Shown here in pieces: positions 22,713 through 30,895 of a stretch of 31,539 bases of DNA. Positions within the stretch are counted from its first letter, which is position 1; every line of letters starts with the position of its first letter. Below the pieces are notes generated by a model, which had not been told where the DNA came from, did no database searches, and was given only the letters and a program-made list of their open reading frames with translations. The stretch comes from Bog-877 sp049518775 (GTDB lineage: Bacteria > Chloroflexota > Dormibacteria > Aeolococcales > Bog-877). A program made the position numbers and the translations under genes. The stretch is from NCBI GenBank assembly GCA_049518775.1, contig JBEKRL010000013.1, positions 1 through 31,539 of the forward strand, written 5' to 3'.

Positions 22713-25700
22713 TCTCCAGCCCTACCCCATCCTCTGCCTCGACCGACTGCCCGTCCGCGGTCAATCGGACCGAGAGCAGCCGGCTGGAGCCGTCGCCATC
22801 CTGGGTCACCCCATAGAGGATCGAGGCCGTGGACATGGTGGTGAGGTTGTGGGTCACCACCACGAACTGACTGGTCTCGGCCCGGCGCTGGAGTAACTTC
22901 GCGAACTGGGCGATGTTGGCCTCGTCCAGCGCCGCGTCGACCTCGTCGAACACGTAGAACGGGCTGGGTGAGACCTGCTGCAGCGCCAGCACCAGGGCCA
23001 GCGCGGTCAGCGCCCGCTCGCCCCCGGAGAGCAGAGGCATGGGGATCGGCCGCTTGCCCGGAGGCTGGACCTCCATCTCCACCCCAGGGGGAGCCCCGCC
23101 CTCGCCGGGGGACGCAACCAGGGCCGCCCGCCCGCCCCCAAACAGCTCGACCCAGACCGACTCGAACTCCTTGGCGACCTGCTTCAGGGTCTTATCGAAG
23201 CGAGTCCCGCTCACCTCCTCGAGGCACCCCAGCACCCGATCCAGCTCGCTCTTGGCCCGAAGGCAATCGTCGTGGGCAGAGCGCAGCCCCTCGGTCCGCT
23301 CCAGCAACTGGGTCAGCTGACGGGGTGCCAGCTCGTTGATGAGGCCGATGGCGCTGAGCCGCCGCTCCAGCCGGGCGATCTCCTGGGCCGACCTGCCCGG
23401 CTCGTGGACCTCCTGCAGTTCCTCCCCGCCGAGGTCAGCAGCCAGGCTCTCATCCAGCTCGGACCGGAGCTGGTTCACCCTTTGCGCCTGCCCAGCGGTT
23501 TCTCGTCGGATCCCCTCCACGGCCCCGGCCGCGGACCGCACGGAGGCGTCGAGCTCGGCGCGGCGGCGCTCCAGCTCGGCCAGGCCCCGGAGTGGGTCCG
23601 CGGTCGTCTTCGCCGCCTGGGATCGCACCTCGGCGGCCTGCGCCATCTGGTCCCGCGCCCGGGCCGCCTGGTCCCTGGCCCCAGCCAGCTTCCCCCGGGC
23701 CTCAAGGGCGATCGCCTCCGCCGCTCGGATCCGCAGGGCGGCTGCCTGCTCTCGGGCCAGCAGCTGCTCACGGCGGCGGGCCAGCTCCTCGGCCCGCCGC
23801 GACCTGGCCCGGGCCGCCGCCTCCAGTCCGGCGATCTGCAGACGCGCCTCCTCGAGCCCCCGGGCGGCTGCGAGGATCCGCCGGTCCAGCTCGACCGCCG
23901 CACCCCGGAAGCCCTCCAGCTCAGCGCCGGCCACGCCGGCCTCGGCCTCAACAGCCTCCAGCTCTGCCACCACGGCGGCCAGCGCCGTGGCGTCCCGGGC
24001 GCTCCGCTCCGCGCGGCCCTGCAGCTCCCCCTGAAGCCCGGCCAGCGCCGCCCGCGCTCGCTCGGCGGCGGCCTGCAGACGCGCCTCCTCGAGCTCGGCG
24101 CTGGCGGCGGCGGACAGGGCCGTGGCCGCCTGCTCGCGCTGGTGATCGACCACCACCCGCTGCTCGGAGTGGGTCTCACGGGCGCGGGCCAGGCGCTCCT
24201 CGGCCCGGGCCAGCTCCGCCCGCTCGAGCTCCACCGTCCGCCTGGCCCCGCGAAGCCGCTCCAACGCCCGGAGCTCACCGTCGGATCGGGCCGGGGTGAT
24301 CTCCAGCCCGGTACCGACCACCGTGCCGTCGGGAAGCACCGCCCGGCCGTCCGGCAGCCGCGCCAGCCACCGCGCCGCAGCCTGGCGATCGCGGGCCAGG
24401 CACACCAGGCGGGTGACCCTGGTCACCACCGCCAGCGCCGAGGCCTCGCCCTCAAGGGCGGTGGCCAGGGGACGGCAGCCCTCCGGGGGGTTCTCCACCA
24501 CCGGCTCGTGGGGCAGCGGCCAGCAGACCAGCTCGGCGACTTCGCCGGCGAGGCTCAGAGCCTCCCGGGCGGCGGCCTCCTCCCCGACCAGGGCCTGCAG
24601 GAAGGCCCCCAGCCCGGCCTCGACCGCGGCGGAGTCCTCAGCCTGGGCCGCGCTGACCCCCTCGGCCAGCCGGCGCAACCGAGCCCGGCCCTGGGCGGCG
24701 GCGCCGGCGATCGGAAGGGACTCGGCCCGACCCTCGACGGCCCCGACCCGGGCTGCATGCCGCGCCTCCGCCTCGCGCAGCGCCACCGTGGCTTTGGAGA
24801 GCTGGTCCTCGGCCCTCTGGACCAGCTCCCGCTGGCCGCTCTCGGCCTTCTGGGAGCGTTCGAGCGCCGCCGCCTCCCTGGCCGCCAACCCGCGCAGCCT
24901 GCGGGCCTCGTCCGCAGCCGCCGCCAGTTCCTCCAACGTCGTCAGCCTCACCTGCTCGGCAGTGCTCTGAGCCGCCTGGGCCTGGCTCCGGAAGCTCTCC
25001 GCGCCGGCCAGCTCCGCCTCCAGCTCCGAGCGGCGGCGGCGGGCCGCCGCCGCGGCCAGCTCGAGCTCCTGACTGCGGGCCTGGCTGGAGGCCAGCTCGG
25101 TCTGAAGGCCCGAGCGCTCGCCGCGAAGCCCCGCCAGCTCGCCCTCGAGGCCCGCCACCCGGGCCCGACCCGCCCCGGAGGCGCCCTGATCCTCCACCGC
25201 CCCGGCACCGTCGCCAATCATCGACTGGAGGTCGTCGCGGGCCTCGGCCAGGGTCTGCTCCGCCGCCGCCTGAGACTCAGCGGCCTGCACCAGGCGGTCC
25301 TGCCAGCGGTCGGCCTCGTCCTGGGCATGCTGCACCGCCAGCGCCAGGCTCCCGGCCAACCTCTCGGACTCGATCCGGCCGGACTCGATCGCCTGGAGCC
25401 GCTCGCGATCGGCGAGGTACCCCTGGTGGAACTCCTGGGACCGCTGCCGAAGCTGCTCGCACCGCCGCTCCGCTCCCTGGAGCATCCGCTCCAACCGGCG
25501 CTGCTCGGCGAGCGCCGTCAGCCAGGCCCCCCGCTCCAAGCTGCCCCTGAGCTCCTTGACCCTGGCCCGCAGCGCCGCCGCCTCGTCGGCCACAGCCGCC
25601 TCTTCGCGGAGTGCCTCGATCCGGGGCAGCAGCTCCGCCAGCCGCCCGGTGGAGCCCTCCAGCCACTCGCTGAGCGAGCGCAGACGAGCCCCGGCGTCCT

Positions 25701-26223
25701 CCACCAGAGCCTGGGCGCCGCGGACCCCGGCCGCCTCCTCGATCAGGTGCCGACGCTGTCCCGGCGTCGCCCGGATGATCGCCTCGATGTCGTTCTGAGC
25801 GATCACCGCGTAGCCGGCCTGAGCCAGCCCGGTGGCATCGAGAAGCCGGCCCAGGTCGCGGAGCCGCACCCGGTGGCCGTTGCGTCGGAACTCGCTGGTC
25901 CCGTCCCGGAAGACTCGGCGAGCGATGGAAACCTCGAGGTCCTCGACCGGGAGCCACCCATCCTCGTTCTCGAAGACGATGCCCACCTCGGCCATTCCCA
26001 CCGGCGGCCGCTTCGCCCCCCCGGCGAAGATGACTTGGTCCAGACGCTGGCCTCTCAGCTCCCGGGCGCTGGTCTCGCCCAGGACCAGCCGGATGGCGTC
26101 GACCAGGTTGGACTTGCCACTTCCGTTGGGCCCGACGATGGCGGTGATCCCGGGACCGAGCTCCAGCTCGACCCGCCCCGAGAAGCTCTTGAACCCCTGG
26201 AGATGAAGACGACTGACCCTCAT
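22693..26223 (-). CDS. smc: Chromosome segregation protein SMC
   Basis: Condensin ATPase, 1176 aa, normal length. The N-terminal head has Walker A GPNGSGKSNLVDAI (31-44). Two long Ala/Arg/Glu-rich coiled coils flank a hinge (around residues 510-640, with LPDGRAVLPDGTVVGTG near its end). The C-terminal head has the signature LSGGERALTAL (from 1065), Walker B FYVFDEVDAALDEAN, and VVVTHN. ATG 26223 overlaps the rnc stop as ATGA. The coiled coils are unusually Ala-rich, which fits the base composition. The rnc-smc-ftsY order is conserved in many Gram-positive bacteria. Confidence 0.97.
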   Translation of the reverse strand: MRVSRLHLQGFKSFSGRVELELGPGITAIVGPNGSGKSNLVDAIRLVLGETSARELRGQRLDQVIFAGGAKRPPVGMAEVGIVFENEDGWLPVEDLEVSIARRVFRDGTSEFRRNGHRVRLRDLGRLLDATGLAQAGYAVIAQNDIEAIIRATPGQRRHLIEEAAGVRGAQALVEDAGARLRSLSEWLEGSTGRLAELLPRIEALREEAAVADEAAALRARVKELRGSLERGAWLTALAEQRRLERMLQGAERRCEQLRQRSQEFHQGYLADRERLQAIESGRIESERLAGSLALAVQHAQDEADRWQDRLVQAAESQAAAEQTLAEARDDLQSMIGDGAGAVEDQGASGAGRARVAGLEGELAGLRGERSGLQTELASSQARSQELELAAAAARRRRSELEAELAGAESFRSQAQAAQSTAEQVRLTTLEELAAAADEARRLRGLAAREAAALERSQKAESGQRELVQRAEDQLSKATVALREAEARHAARVGAVEGRAESLPIAGAAAQGRARLRRLAEGVSAAQAEDSAAVEAGLGAFLQALVGEEAAAREALSLAGEVAELVCWPLPHEPVVENPPEGCRPLATALEGEASALAVVTRVTRLVCLARDRQAAARWLARLPDGRAVLPDGTVVGTGLEITPARSDGELRALERLRGARRTVELERAELARAEERLARARETHSEQRVVVDHQREQAATALSAAASAELEEARLQAAAERARAALAGLQGELQGRAERSARDATALAAVVAELEAVEAEAGVAGAELEGFRGAAVELDRRILAAARGLEEARLQIAGLEAAARARSRRAEELARRREQLLAREQAAALRIRAAEAIALEARGKLAGARDQAARARDQMAQAAEVRSQAAKTTADPLRGLAELERRRAELDASVRSAAGAVEGIRRETAGQAQRVNQLRSELDESLAADLGGEELQEVHEPGRSAQEIARLERRLSAIGLINELAPRQLTQLLERTEGLRSAHDDCLRAKSELDRVLGCLEEVSGTRFDKTLKQVAKEFESVWVELFGGGRAALVASPGEGGAPPGVEMEVQPPGKRPIPMPLLSGGERALTALALVLALQQVSPSPFYVFDEVDAALDEANIAQFAKLLQRRAETSQFVVVTHNLTTMSTASILYGVTQDGDGSSRLLSVRLTADGQSVEAEDGVGLESVAAGG

Positions 26224-27935
26224 GGGCTGGGGGTGGCCGCTCTCCCTGACCGCCGGCGGCCGCCGCGGTGGCCCCGGTGGGTACGGGGGCGCGTGACCAG
26301 GCCGGCGGGCTCGGCCGGATCGTCCGGACCTGCCGGTCCGGGGGACGGCGCCGGTTCGATGACGGGCGCGGACGGGGCCACCGGAAGAGAGGCTGGCGCT
26401 GCTGCAGGCGTGGTCTGGGCCGCCGGCCGTGCCGACGAGATGCCTCGAGATCGGCGCCGCCGCGTTGGGGCCGGCGGGGCGGCGGGGACGACCTCGGTCG
26501 GTGTCTCTGGCCCGATCGAGATCACCGGGAGCTCACCGAGCGCTGACCTCGGCCCGATCTCAGGGACCCGCCCGCCCGCTGCGATCGCCCCAGCCTCGGC
26601 GGCGTCCGGGGCGGGCTCCGGCGTCACCGCCTCGCCACCGGCCGAGCCCGAGCGGGGGCGCCGCCGGCGCCGGCGGGCGGGTACCGGCGCGGCGATCTCG
26701 GTCGGCACCTCCGGCCCGCGAGGGATCTCCGGCAGCTCGGCCGGCTCAGCTTCCGGAGCCGGGGCGAGTACCGGCGCCGCCGCGGCGCGGCCCCGCGAGC
26801 GGCGCCTCTGCTTGTGGGCCGGATGCGCGGCGCTTGCCGCCTGGTCCGCGGCCGTGGCCGGGGCTGCCGCTGGCGCCGGGGGTGGCTGCGAGCCGGCGGC
26901 CGGCTCTGGTGCGGTGACCTCGGCGCCGGCCGAGCCGGAGCGTGGGCGCCGCCGGCGTCGACGGGCTGGAGCGGCCTCCGCGATCTCCGTCGGCGCCTCG
27001 GGCACGCTCGAGACCACCGCGAGCTCGGCCGGCGCTGACTGCGACCCGGTCTCGATGACCGGCGGAGCCGCCGTGCTGCCGCGAGAGCGGCGCCGTCGGT
27101 GGGCCGGCGGAGCGGCGGTGACCACCCCGCCTGCGGCGGCGACCGGGGCAGGTTCCGGCGCTGGGGAAAGCTGAGCACCGCCGGCAGGCTCGGGGGTGGT
27201 CAGCGCGGCGCCGGCCGCATCTGGACGGGAGCGGCGCCGGCGCCGCTTGGAGACCGGCGCCACCAGGGCGTCGATCGCCGCGCGAGCCGCACCCTGCTCG
27301 GCGGTCTGCTTGGTTCCTCCCCGGCCCTCCCCCAGCACCGGACCGCCCTCCACCGAGACCTGGGAGACGTACTGACGGGACCGGGCGTCGCCGTCTGGGC
27401 TGGTGCGGTAGACCGGCGGGAGCCCGAATCGCTCCTGAGCCAGCGCCTGCATCCGGCCTTTGAAATTGGGGTCAGTCCAGGAGCTGAGGTCCCCGATCCT
27501 GGAGAGGAAGATGCTGCCCGCCTTGCGGTACCCCTGGTCCAGGAACACCGCCCCGATGAGCGCCTCGAAGGCGTTGGCGTGCAGCGATGTCAGCCGTCTC
27601 GCCCCCGACTTGGCCGCTCCCCGACCCAGCCGCAGCGCCTCCCCGAGCCGAAGCCGCTCCCCCAGCCCGGCCAGCGCCACCGTGCTCACCAGCGAGGAGC
27701 GGATCTGGGTCAGCTGGCCCTCGTCATAGGTGGGGAAGCGCTTGAACAGGTACTCGGCCGCCACCAACTCCAGGACCGCGTCGCCGAGGTACTCGAGCCG
27801 TTCGTTGTCCCTGCCCTCGGCTCCCCGCTCGTTGATCCACGAGGTGTGGGTCATCCCCTCGCGGAGCAGCTCCCGGCGCTTGAACTTGAGCCCCAGTCTC
27901 GACTCGAGCTCGTCCAGCTGCCGCTCCGCCTCCAG
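26220..27935 (-). CDS. rnc: Ribonuclease III with a ~345-residue Arg-rich repeat tail
   Basis: Endonuclease cutting double-stranded RNA in rRNA and mRNA maturation. Numbered from the CTG at 27935: nuclease domain LDELESRLGLKFKRRELLREGMTHTSW, signature N44-E-R-L-E48-Y-L-G-D52, and ANAFEALIGAVFLDQGY, with Asn121 and Glu124. The dsRNA-binding domain (DPNFKGRMQALAQERFGL ... GGTKQTAEQGAARAAIDAL) ends near residue 225, the whole length of E. coli RNase III. The frame then continues to 26223 with a low-complexity tail of Arg clusters and Pro/Ala/Glu linkers. The start is unresolved: no ATG, GTG or TTG lies between the acpP region and ATG 27854, which would cut off helix 1. CTG codons at 28010, 27935 or 27917 are candidates. 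The stop overlaps smc. Confidence 0.9.
   Translation of the reverse strand: MEAERQLDELESRLGLKFKRRELLREGMTHTSWINERGAEGRDNERLEYLGDAVLELVAAEYLFKRFPTYDEGQLTQIRSSLVSTVALAGLGERLRLGEALRLGRGAAKSGARRLTSLHANAFEALIGAVFLDQGYRKAGSIFLSRIGDLSSWTDPNFKGRMQALAQERFGLPPVYRTSPDGDARSRQYVSQVSVEGGPVLGEGRGGTKQTAEQGAARAAIDALVAPVSKRRRRRSRPDAAGAALTTPEPAGGAQLSPAPEPAPVAAAGGVVTAAPPAHRRRRSRGSTAAPPVIETGSQSAPAELAVVSSVPEAPTEIAEAAPARRRRRRPRSGSAGAEVTAPEPAAGSQPPPAPAAAPATAADQAASAAHPAHKQRRRSRGRAAAAPVLAPAPEAEPAELPEIPRGPEVPTEIAAPVPARRRRRRPRSGSAGGEAVTPEPAPDAAEAGAIAAGGRVPEIGPRSALGELPVISIGPETPTEVVPAAPPAPTRRRRSRGISSARPAAQTTPAAAPASLPVAPSAPVIEPAPSPGPAGPDDPAEPAGLVTRPRTHRGHRGGRRRSGRAATPSP
26223..27260 (-). repeat. Degenerate ~290-bp (96-residue) repeats in the RNase III tail
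   Basis: The element RRRRRRPRSGSAG recurs with anchors near 26651 and 26939 (288 bp apart), and a weaker copy KRRRRRSRPDAAG lies near 27230. Between them a second cluster, RRRRSRG or RRRSRG, recurs near 27087, 26798 and 26450. The phrase P-E-(A/V/T)-P-T-E-(I/V) precedes the Arg clusters three times. Linkers are Pro/Ala/Glu-rich. Confidence 0.75.
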
Positions 27936-28012
27936 GTGCTGCAGCGCCTCCTGCTCTGGGCCCGGCTGGGATCTCCGCCGGCGGCCGGCCGGCGCCGTGG
28001 TCGCGGGCAGGG

Positions 28013-28261
28013 CTAGCTGCTCAGGTCCAGGTGCTCCTTGATGTAGTCCCAGGCCTGGCCCACCGTCTGGATCCTCTCCGCGTCCTCGTCCGGAATCTCC
28101 ATTCCGTACGCCTCCTCGAACGCCATGATCAGCTCCACCAGATCCAGGGAGTCGGCGTTCAGGTCCTCCACGAAGTTGGCCTCCGGCGCCACCTGTTCCG
28201 CTTCGACGCCGAGTTGCTCCACCACTATCGCCTTGAAGCCATCCCAGGTCGTGTCTGCCAT
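28013..28261 (-). CDS. acpP: Acyl carrier protein
   Basis: Carrier of growing acyl chains in fatty-acid synthesis, 82 aa, acidic. Ser38 in LNADSLDLVELIMAFEE is the phosphopantetheine attachment site. ATG 28261 has GAGGGG (28272-28267) five bases upstream. It follows fabD, but after a 384-bp gap, and is followed directly by rnc, as in E. coli and Bacillus neighbourhoods, where acpP and rnc lie close. Confidence 0.97.
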   Translation of the reverse strand: MADTTWDGFKAIVVEQLGVEAEQVAPEANFVEDLNADSLDLVELIMAFEEAYGMEIPDEDAERIQTVGQAWDYIKEHLDLSS

Positions 28262-28645
28262 CTGTACCCCTCATTGGACGACCCTCGGTCGCCTGCTGCC
28301 TCTGCTCTTCAACTACCGCCGCCGCGCCCTCACCCCTCGTGGCCGGAGGATCGGTGACACCGGCCCGATCTGGTGAGACTGGGCTTGGTGGCCGCAGGTT
28401 CCCTCCTCGGGCCCCACTGAGCCGCTCGCCGGGCAATACGGTAAGGCCTGAGGAGCCGTCAGCGCTGCCCCCGGGAGCGTCGGGAGCCGCGCCCTGCTGA
28501 TCGGGGCTCCGGTCCGCCGGCTCGGACCGCAGCAGGCGGCGGACGAAGGACTTCACGGCCCGACCGCCAACAAGGGCGGCGGCGGCGCTGGCCAGCGTGT
28601 CTGCCGGGGCAAGCTGAGGCCCATTGTAAGCTGGGGCCGAGGCCC
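28262..28645 (-). promoter_or_regulatory. 384-bp leader or intergenic region upstream of acpP
   Basis: After the fabD stop comes a compact inverted repeat, ggggc-cgag-gcccc (28633-28646), without a T-tract. TACAAT at 28628-28623 (minus), five of six matches to TATAAT, follows it. A transcript from there would carry a leader of about 350 nt before acpP. No coding frame in it shows a known domain, and I recognise no riboswitch class. Confidence 0.4.
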
Positions 28646-29605
28646 CTACGCGTCCCTCTCTGCCGCTGCCTGCCCGCCCGCCGCGGCAACCTCGGACAGC
28701 GCCTTGACTGCCGACTCCGGGCAGTCCACCGAGATCGTCCTCGCCTCCGGCAGGATGCGCCGGATGAGCCCAGCCAGGGTGCTTCCCGGCCCGCACTCCA
28801 TGAACGTGCGCACCCCCAGGGCCCCGATCGAGCGGATCATGCCGGTCCATCCCACCGGCCCCTCGAGCTGCGCTCTGAGGCCGGCCCGGATCTCGGCGGC
28901 GCTGTGAGAGAGCCGTCCTCCCACCCCCGCACCCACCGGGAAGCGGGGATCAAGGATCTCGACCTCGTCGAGCAAGAGTGCGAAGGTGCGCGCGGAGTCG
29001 GCCATCAGCGGAGAGTGGAAGGCGCCACCCACGTTGAGAGGGACCACCTTGCGGGCACCAGCCGCTTTGGCCAGCTCGCCGACCCGGCTGATCCCGGTGT
29101 GGCTCCCGGAGACCACCAGCTGCCCGGGGGAGTTGTCGTTGGCGACCACGCAGCACTCGCCGCCCCGGGAGGCCTCCTGACACAAGCGCGCCAGCTGGTC
29201 CCACTCCAGCCCCAGGACCGCTGCCATGGTGCCTTGGGGGGCACTCGCCATGAGCCGGCCCCGCTCCAGGACCAGCCTCATCCCGTCATCGGCCGAGAGG
29301 GCGCCCGCGGCCACCACGGCGCAGTACTCCCCGAGGCTGTGGCCGGCGGCCGCGGCCGGCTCAAACCCGCCCTCCAGGAGCACCCGGGACAGAGCGATCC
29401 CGGTGTAGAAGAGTGCGGGCTGGGCCACCTCGGTGGCACGCAGCCGCGCGGCATCGCCCTCCACCACCAGCCGCCGCAGGTCGATCCCGCTCCGCTCGGC
29501 GATGTCCAGCAGCTCCAGGCCCAGGCCCGCCTCGACCAGCGGCCCGCCCATCCCAGGCACCTGGGACCCCTGGCCCGGGAAGACCAGGGCCACCTGGTCG
29601 AGCAT
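28646..29605 (-). CDS. fabD: Malonyl-CoA:ACP transacylase
   Basis: Transfers malonyl from CoA to ACP. VALVFPGQGSQVPGMG at the N-terminus, active-site Ser in GHSLGEYCA (about residue 90), the Arg-containing ERGRLMASAPQGTMAAVLG, and the catalytic His in GGAFHSPLM. About 319 aa, normal. The tandem GTG-ATG at 29608/29605 makes the exact start ambiguous; GAG six bases before the ATG favours 29605. fabH, fabG and plsX, often neighbours, are absent here. Confidence 0.96.
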   Translation of the reverse strand: MLDQVALVFPGQGSQVPGMGGPLVEAGLGLELLDIAERSGIDLRRLVVEGDAARLRATEVAQPALFYTGIALSRVLLEGGFEPAAAAGHSLGEYCAVVAAGALSADDGMRLVLERGRLMASAPQGTMAAVLGLEWDQLARLCQEASRGGECCVVANDNSPGQLVVSGSHTGISRVGELAKAAGARKVVPLNVGGAFHSPLMADSARTFALLLDEVEILDPRFPVGAGVGGRLSHSAAEIRAGLRAQLEGPVGWTGMIRSIGALGVRTFMECGPGSTLAGLIRRILPEARTISVDCPESAVKALSEVAAAGGQAAAERDA

Positions 29606-29647
29606 CACCCGCTCGGAGTCACTCTCGCCCGCCCCCGGGCCTGAGGA

Positions 29648-29824
29648 CTACTCAGTCGGGATGACCTCTCGCCCCTTGTACTGACCGCAGTTGGGACAGA
29701 TGGTGTGGGGACGGCGGGGGTGGCGGCATCTGGGGCAGGGAGACAGCGAGGGCCCCTGCAGCGCCAGGTGGGACCGGCGCCGGTCGCGCCGGGCCTTGGG
29801 GATGCGTTCCTTGGGCAGTGCCAT
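29648..29824 (-). CDS. rpmF: Ribosomal protein L32, zinc-binding type
   Basis: I translated it by hand as a 58-residue protein: MALPKERIPKARRDRRRSHL, then Cys30/Cys33 (CPRC) and Cys43/Cys46 (CPNC), ending GREVIPTE. The four Cys form a C+ (zinc-ribbon) L32. Zur-regulated paralogues without the Cys exist elsewhere; none is seen here. It lies 34 bp after the SepIVA-like gene. The usual upstream partner, a DUF177/YceD gene, is missing. Confidence 0.95.
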   Translation of the reverse strand: MALPKERIPKARRDRRRSHLALQGPSLSPCPRCRHPRRPHTICPNCGQYKGREVIPTE

Positions 29825-29858
29825 GACGAAAACGGAGTCTAGCAGGGGCCCGCCGAGG

Positions 29859-30386
29859 CTACCGCTTCCGACCTCGGCCCTTGGGCTTCTCGCCGCCCTC
29901 CGCGCCTGGGGCCAGGGTCTCCAGGCCCCGCCTCACCTGGGCCAGCGCCGAGGTCAACTCGGTCTCCAACTCCTCCATCCGGTCACGCACGTAGTCGTCG
30001 GCGTCGCGGCGCATCTTGCGGCTGCGCTCGCGGGCCTCGGTCAGGAGGCGGTCCGCCTCCAGGTTGGCCCGCCGGGTCAGCTCGTGGTCATCGGTGAGCC
30101 GGTCGGCCCGCTCCTGGGCTGCGAGCAGTGTCTGCTCCGCCTGCTCGGAAGCCTCCCGCAACCGCGCCTCCCGGTTCTCCAGGACCATCCGGGACTCTCG
30201 GATCTCGTCGGGGAGGGCCATCCGGATCTGGTCCAGGGCCTCCAGGATCTCCTCCTCGCTGACAACGATGGTCGAGGTCAGAGGCAGCCGGCGGCTCTGG
30301 TTGACCAGCCCCTCCAGCCGGTCCAGGACGTCGAAGACCGAGATCGCCTCGGGGGCTGGCTCGAACTCCTCGTTCTCGTCGGGCAT
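29859..30386 (-). CDS. SepIVA-like (DivIVA-like) coiled-coil protein
   Basis: 175 aa. The N-terminal region VFDVLDRLEGLVNQSRRLPLTSTIVVSEEEILEALDQIRMALPDEI resembles the start of mycobacterial SepIVA (Rv2927c), a septal-site and elongation factor. After it comes a charged coiled coil (residues 60-160, with repeated ERADRL/EADRLL patterns) and a basic Gly/Lys/Arg end. It is shorter than the mycobacterial protein. ATG 30386 has AGGAGGG about 4 nt upstream, overlapping the end of coaD. Presumably cytoplasmic and division-related; the function is inferred from the match. Confidence 0.75.
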   Translation of the reverse strand: MPDENEEFEPAPEAISVFDVLDRLEGLVNQSRRLPLTSTIVVSEEEILEALDQIRMALPDEIRESRMVLENREARLREASEQAEQTLLAAQERADRLTDDHELTRRANLEADRLLTEARERSRKMRRDADDYVRDRMEELETELTSALAQVRRGLETLAPGAEGGEKPKGRGRKR

Positions 30387-30394
30387 CTTCCCTC

Positions 30395-30895
30395 CTATCC
30401 GGCCCGGGTCGCCGGGGCCGACCTCAACTTCGTCTGGAGCGCCCGCTCCACCACCGGGGCCACCAGGCCCTCGATGCTACCCCCATGGGCGCAGACGTCC
30501 TTGAGCAGCGAGGAGCTGAGGTAGACATTGGAGAACCCAGTGATGAGGAATACGGTGTCGATCCTCGGCTCCAGCTGCCGGTTCATCAGCGCCATCTGGA
30601 ACTCGTTGTCCAGGTCGGAGACCGCGCGCAGTCCCCGGATCATGACCGTGGCCCCTTCCGCCGTGGCGAAGGCCACCGCCAGCCCCGAGAAAGGACGGAC
30701 GGTGATGTCGGTGTCCGGGCCCAGGCTCTGACGGACCAGCTGGGCGCGCTCCTCCACCGAGAAGAGGTAGTTCTTCTGCTCGTTGTCCAGCACGCCGACC
30801 ACGATTCGATCGAATATCTCTCGGGCTCGGCGGATCACATCCAGGTGCCCGCCGTGGATGGGGTCGAAGCTGCCGGGATAGACCGCCGTGGTCAT
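30395..30895 (-). CDS. coaD: Phosphopantetheine adenylyltransferase
   Basis: Penultimate step of coenzyme A synthesis. 166 aa. MTTAVYPGSFDPIHGGHLDVIRRA contains the H-x-G-H nucleotidyltransferase motif. ATVMIRGLRAVSDLDNEFQMALMNRQL and the second motif region YLSSSLLKDVCAHGG follow. ATG 30895 overlaps the rsmD stop as ATGA; the open frame further upstream belongs to rsmD shadow. Confidence 0.97.
   Translation of the reverse strand: MTTAVYPGSFDPIHGGHLDVIRRAREIFDRIVVGVLDNEQKNYLFSVEERAQLVRQSLGPDTDITVRPFSGLAVAFATAEGATVMIRGLRAVSDLDNEFQMALMNRQLEPRIDTVFLITGFSNVYLSSSLLKDVCAHGGSIEGLVAPVVERALQTKLRSAPATRAG

Noticed and set aside
23272..27174. 1300-codon open frame on the plus strand across smc and rnc
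   Set aside because: Antisense to two well-supported genes. It is Leu/Pro/Arg/Gly-rich without a domain and is explained by high GC keeping opposite frames open.
28013..28850. The rnc frame stays open upstream through acpP and into fabD (876 codons in all)
   Set aside because: acpP and fabD are certain in other frames; the extra N-terminal sequence has no domain. Used only to show that no good rnc start exists.
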